From contig CAMZLW010000087.1 of NCBI GenBank assembly GCA_947311785.1, forward strand, positions 1 through 40,164: 40,164 nt of DNA, read 5' to 3'. Made by a program: the position numbers and the translations under genes. This document shows, piece after piece, positions 37,476 through 40,164 of the stretch. The stretch's first letter is position 1, and the number at the start of each line of letters is the position of its first letter. This DNA is from an uncultured Ignavibacteriales bacterium (GTDB lineage: Bacteria; Bacteroidota; Ignavibacteria; Ignavibacteriales; Melioribacteraceae). The notes below the pieces were generated by a model. The model had not been told where the DNA came from and made no database searches. It saw only the letters and a list, made by a program, of their open reading frames with translations.

Positions 37476-38631
37476 AATTCTTAAAAGTTCTATAACCTCT
37501 ACCAACAGATTTCACTTCTTGAATTTTTCCATTTAATCTCTCAGCCATAGCATTTGAAAAACCTTCTACCATTGCATTACAGACGCCCTCCAAGTGGTTA
37601 TTAAACATTTTAGCTACTTTTATTACTTCTTTGATATTTGTTTTCAAAACACTAGCACCCCATCTTATGAATAGTGAAAGAGCTTCTGTTGTTGAATGAC
37701 TTCCAAAAATTTTTCTAAAATTTTCTCTTACCTGCCAAGCTTTGCTGACTTGATAGTTTGCTGACTGAATATGTTCAAAAATAATTTTCTGTTTATCTGT
37801 TAAGTTTTCTTTGTTTTTAAGTAACGCAAACCTACTGTTCTTTAGTCCTTCGTGTTGTTTTACTTCTCGTCTTCGCACCTTATCAATAGCATCATTTAAG
37901 TATTTTATAAGATGAAAACGATCATGGATAACTTTTGCTTTTGTAAATACTTCTTCTACCGAGCTTTGGTAGGCTTTCCACATATCCATAGAAATTGTTT
38001 CTACATTATCTCTTTGCTCTGGAACTACAATATTCTCCAATAGTGCTTTGGTGGATGCTTTATCTCTACCTTCGCAAACATCTATAACACTTCCAGTTAA
38101 AGGTCTACTTACAACTGTTACATAGCTATGCCCTTTCTTAAATGCTTTCTCATCAATACTCAAATTAGTAAAGATGCCATTCTTTGGACGACGTTCCAAG
38201 CCTCGTTTTACTGAACCGTGAATGATGCGATTAACAATATTAAAACCACAACGTAACAATTTAGATGTTTCTGTTTGATTCTTAGTGCCCTTCAGTAAGT
38301 CTATTGTCAGACGTTCAAATAAATATGTATGTCGCTCATAATTATCTGCCCATGGAACTTTGATTGTTTTTACTCCTTGGGATGATTTTACTCTTGGTAC
38401 TTCACAATTTATATAAGTCTTAAACTGCATAGTGTCTAAATGACGCCATCGACGATTGGTTCTGTGGTCATATATACCGCATAGCTCTAAGCTCTCTGGA
38501 CATTCTGCTGTTAACCCAATATAACTAACATAAACATCTACATCGTCTGATTTAGTGTTGACTGTTACTTTGTCAACTTTCCAATCACTACCAAAATTTA
38601 ATAATAAATTAAAAAAATCCTCTGAAAACAC
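37420..38631 (-). CDS. ISL3-family transposase
   Basis: The 403-residue protein has an N-terminal zinc-ribbon-like part (AECPESLELCGIYDH, RRWRHLDTMQFKTYI, IKVPWAD), an HTH and a DDE catalytic domain. Catalytic-region motifs are NLSIDEKAFKKGHSYVTVV (first Asp), ISMDMWKAYQ (second Asp), VIHDRFHLIKYLNDAIDKVRR and the final SNAMAERLNGKIQEVK with Glu. The second Cys pair of the ribbon is replaced by Ser-Ser-Gln (RVKSSQGVK). The stop lies inside the left inverted repeat and the start is 33 bases inside the right one. The frame is intact, so the element could still move. Confidence 0.93.
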   Translation of the reverse strand: MFSEDFFNLLLNFGSDWKVDKVTVNTKSDDVDVYVSYIGLTAECPESLELCGIYDHRTNRRWRHLDTMQFKTYINCEVPRVKSSQGVKTIKVPWADNYERHTYLFERLTIDLLKGTKNQTETSKLLRCGFNIVNRIIHGSVKRGLERRPKNGIFTNLSIDEKAFKKGHSYVTVVSRPLTGSVIDVCEGRDKASTKALLENIVVPEQRDNVETISMDMWKAYQSSVEEVFTKAKVIHDRFHLIKYLNDAIDKVRRREVKQHEGLKNSRFALLKNKENLTDKQKIIFEHIQSANYQVSKAWQVRENFRKIFGSHSTTEALSLFIRWGASVLKTNIKEVIKVAKMFNNHLEGVCNAMVEGFSNAMAERLNGKIQEVKSVGRGYRTFKNFRSAILFFHGNLDLYPQQ

Positions 38632-39043
38632 GGCACACCTTTTTTAATGCAAATTTACTAATTCCACAACAATAAGGGTAGAACCGTTTTTTCTTAAAAT
38701 CGCATGTTTGAAGCTTCTCGTCAACAGAACCGTCTCCTTCTTGATATTTTTTTTCGATAATAAAAAGAGTATTTCCTACGAGCAATGCACTATCGGGTAA
38801 TAATTTTTTGCTAAATATTTTTGTATAGTCAATTCCTTTTGGACTCAAATATTCTTTATAAAGTGAGTGTTTTTCAAAATATAAAGCAACAACTTGTCCA
38901 TCTTTGACAACTTCATTGCCATTTATTATTGAAAAATGAGGATGATTATCAATAGCATCTAACAAATCCATTCGTTTCTCAAATAATAACCCATTTCTAT
39001 TAGTTTTTGCACCACCACCTACTTTATTTGGTTTCTTTCTCAT
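38609..39043 (-). pseudogene. Type II restriction endonuclease gene, 3' end lost at the ISL3 element
   Basis: About 119 native residues precede the ISL3 inverted repeat; the final 25 come from the IS. The native part has GLLFEKRMDLLDAI and, near the junction, LPDSALLVGNTLFIIEKKYQ and GSVDEKLQTCDF. PD...EKK is the PD-(D/E)XK nuclease core, and the GSVDEKLQT segment is typical of a group of restriction endonucleases. The rest of the enzyme is not found on the other side of the element. Its ATG overlaps the stop of the HTH gene (ATGA), so the pair was an operon. Divergent from it is a methyltransferase gene. Activity is unlikely. Confidence 0.7.
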
Positions 39044-39252
39044 ATAAATAGCTCGTTAATTTTAATCCCGAAGGTATTAGCAATTCGTTCTATGTTTTTT
39101 AGGGAAATATTTCTTTCTGCTCTTTCAATCATTCCGATATATGTTCTATGAAAATTAGATCTACGTGCTAATTCTTCTTGACTCCACCCATTTTTAACTC
39201 TTAATTCTTTAACCCTATTCCCAAATAATATCAATATTTTTTGTTTTTCCAT
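39040..39252 (-). CDS. HTH controller protein of a restriction-modification system
   Basis: The 70-residue protein is a Cro/C1-type HTH: LFGNRVKELRVKNGWSQEEL, then RTYIGMIERAERNISLKNI and ANTFGIKINELF. Size and motifs match C proteins, which time expression of restriction genes by binding upstream operators. A longer frame upstream (to 39540) is not needed; the ATG at 39252 begins the conserved part. It overlaps the restriction endonuclease start by 4 bases. The divergent methyltransferase unit starts at 39350, so the protein could control both sides. Confidence 0.82.
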   Translation of the reverse strand: MEKQKILILFGNRVKELRVKNGWSQEELARRSNFHRTYIGMIERAERNISLKNIERIANTFGIKINELFI

Positions 39253-39271
39253 CTTTAAAGCTCGTCTTTTG

Positions 39272-39294
39272 CATACAATAAATCTACATACAAT
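39272..39294. promoter_or_regulatory. Candidate operator repeats upstream of the controller gene
   Basis: CATACAAT occurs at 39272-39279 and again at 39287-39294, a 15-base period, just upstream of the controller ATG in the divergent space. Paired sites like this fit C-protein operators, but the symmetry is not the classic GACT-AGTC form. Confidence 0.35.
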
Positions 39295-39349
39295 TAGTAT
39301 CATAAGATTTTTTTTTGTATATTTTGATAAAGAATAATTCAGTTTAGAT

Positions 39350-39586
39350 ATGAATAATGTAATATTACATAATAGTTCAATTATTGCTGACCAAATTTTA
39401 TATTTTAATTCTGAAAGTGAAAAAATTGAAATTTTGGTAAGTGCCTTACGTTTAGTCTCTTCAGATAATGATATCAAAATTAGGGATTTGTATATTCCTG
39501 ATAACTGTGAAAAACATGGGTTTTCAGAAGGATACCACAATTTAGGGAAAGTGCTCCATTTTTTAGCTGATATGTTAGAAGAATGA
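39350..39586 (+). CDS. Small uncharacterised protein coupled to the methyltransferase
   Basis: The 78-residue product (NNVILHNSSIIADQILYFNS, NCEKHGFSEGYHNLGKVLHF) has no signal peptide, membrane helix or known motif and I do not recognise it. Its stop overlaps the methyltransferase ATG in ATGA form, and it starts about 100 bases from the divergent controller gene, so it probably shares the methyltransferase promoter. It may be an accessory part of the restriction-modification system, or a leader gene. Confidence 0.55.
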   Translation: MNNVILHNSSIIADQILYFNSESEKIEILVSALRLVSSDNDIKIRDLYIPDNCEKHGFSEGYHNLGKVLHFLADMLEE

Positions 39587-40059
39587 CTAAACTATATTTC
39601 AAATCAAAAGACAAAAACTTCTATCTTCTTCACGGAGATACAACAAAGTTATTACCACAATTTGAACACAAGTTTGATATGGTTTTTGCGGATCCGCCAT
39701 ATTTTTTATCTAACAACGGTTTGTCAATTCAAAATGGACAAATTGTTTCAGTAAACAAAGGTAAGTGGGATAAATCAAAAGGCTTTGAGTTCATAAATAG
39801 TTTTAATCGTAATTGGCTTCAACTGATTAAAGAAAAAATGAAAGACAATGCTACTATTTGGGTAAGTGGCACAATGCACAATATTTTTAGTATTGGTCAA
39901 ATTTTAACCGAATTAGATTTTAAAATATTAAATATTATTACCTGGCAAAAGACGAATCCACCTCCAAATTTCTCTTGTCGCTATTTTACACATTCGACTG
40001 AGCAAATTATTTGGGCAAGAAAAGAGAAAAAGATTCCACATTATTATAACTATGAATGA
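39583..40059 (+). pseudogene. DNA methyltransferase (N4/N6, beta class), C-terminal half missing
   Basis: The 158-residue product has the beta-class start YLLHGDTTKLLPQF, motif IV MVFADPPYFLSNNG, TIWVSGTMHNIFSIGQIL, and the HSTEQIIWARK segment that precedes the target-recognition region. In this class the SAM-binding motif I (FxGxG, often after HPTQKP) lies near the C-terminus. It is absent because the frame stops at YYNYE. The product is therefore likely inactive. A second small frame (40052-40144) overlaps the stop. A deletion or frameshift relative to intact relatives is the likely cause. Confidence 0.7.
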
Positions 40060-40144
40060 GTTCACTCCAAAAAGGGTCAAAGAAAACCTGATAAAGTTAA
40101 ATAATTTAAATATATTAAGAAAAGGAAAAACAATAAAAGAGTAG
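40052..40144 (+). CDS. Possible 30-residue peptide or gene remnant
   Basis: An ATG overlapping the methyltransferase stop (ATGAATGA) opens a 30-codon basic frame (NEFTPKRVKENLIKLNNL) ending at TAG. The overlap looks like translational coupling, but the peptide is short and unrecognised. It may be the start of a decayed second gene. Confidence 0.25.
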   Translation: MNEFTPKRVKENLIKLNNLNILRKGKTIKE

Positions 40145-40164
40145 CGAGGATGTTCAGAAAAAAC

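Larger units (their letters stand above)
37410..38685 (-). mobile_element. ISL3-family insertion sequence with no target duplication
   Basis: The 1276-base element is bounded by perfect 22-base inverted repeats and carries one full-length transposase. ISL3 elements normally duplicate 8 bases. Here the outside flanks, ATTTTGGG on the left and GTTTTTTC on the right, do not match. Each flank is a different broken gene: a lectin on the left and a restriction endonuclease on the right. This points to a deletion or other rearrangement at the element, not to a simple insertion. Confidence 0.88.

Noticed and set aside
37402-38693. 8-base target duplication around the ISL3 element
   Set aside because: The flanks ATTTTGGG and GTTTTTTC do not match in any one-base shift tried.
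39253-39540. N-terminal extension of the controller protein to 166 residues
   Set aside because: The extension is low-complexity, overlaps the divergent control region and the 78-residue gene, and controller proteins are about 70-80 residues.

Overview
This is an AT-rich window from a bacterium that looks like the Bacteroidota/Ignavibacteriota/Kapaibacteriota side of the tree. That placement is an inference. It rests on MsbA-type and WaaE-like envelope genes (Gram-negative), a type B ribosomal protein L31 behind a promoter resembling the Bacteroidota TTTG/TAnnTTTG form, several TTG starts, and a GxxExxY gene. No rRNA, tRNA or CRISPR array was seen.

Layout. (1) 1-444: gene-poor left edge with degenerate coding remnants. 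(2) 445-11428: a surface-glycan locus. Nine genes on the minus strand encode an MsbA-like flippase, five GT2-type glycosyltransferases (one fused to a LicD domain), a glycerol-3-phosphate cytidylyltransferase, a GT32-like enzyme and a methyltransferase. Two divergent plus-strand genes encode a GT9 heptosyltransferase-like enzyme and a TagB/TagF-like glycerophosphotransferase. Together they suggest a lipid-anchored glycan decorated with phosphoglycerol or a similar phospho-substituent. (3) 11483-22439: a minus-strand core housekeeping block with XerD-like recombinase, 7TM-HD (PgpH-like) phosphodiesterase, Cof-type HAD phosphatase, sodium:solute symporter, STAS protein, a short unknown protein, LigA, a RodZ-like protein, RsmB and L31. 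(4) 22572-29853: a molybdenum hydroxylase group of the kind linked to selenium-dependent enzymes in other genomes. It holds a GIY-YIG/MocA fusion, an XdhD-like hydroxylase and a YgfK-like Fe-S flavoprotein. A GxxExxY cassette bounded by inverted repeats sits exactly between the last two. (5) 30113-36317: a membrane protein, an IS110-family element, a LamG/SH3 membrane protein, a glutamine amidotransferase and a TPR lipoprotein-like protein. (6) 36318-40164: a decayed region where an ISL3-family element joins a truncated ricin-like lectin gene to a truncated restriction endonuclease gene, next to a controller-type HTH gene and a truncated DNA methyltransferase.

The best discovery is the IS110-family element (30971-32675). 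Its 5' non-coding end folds on paper into two adjacent stem-loops, as in a bridge RNA. All four guide segments can be read and matched to the element's own ends and its insertion site: 9/9 for left donor, 6/6 for right donor, 7/8 for left target and 8/8 for right target. This fixes the element's boundaries and its CT core from sequence alone. Other notable items are the GIY-YIG/MocA fusion with lost catalytic residues, the GxxExxY cassette with 19/21 inverted repeats, and the ISL3 junction that lacks a target duplication.
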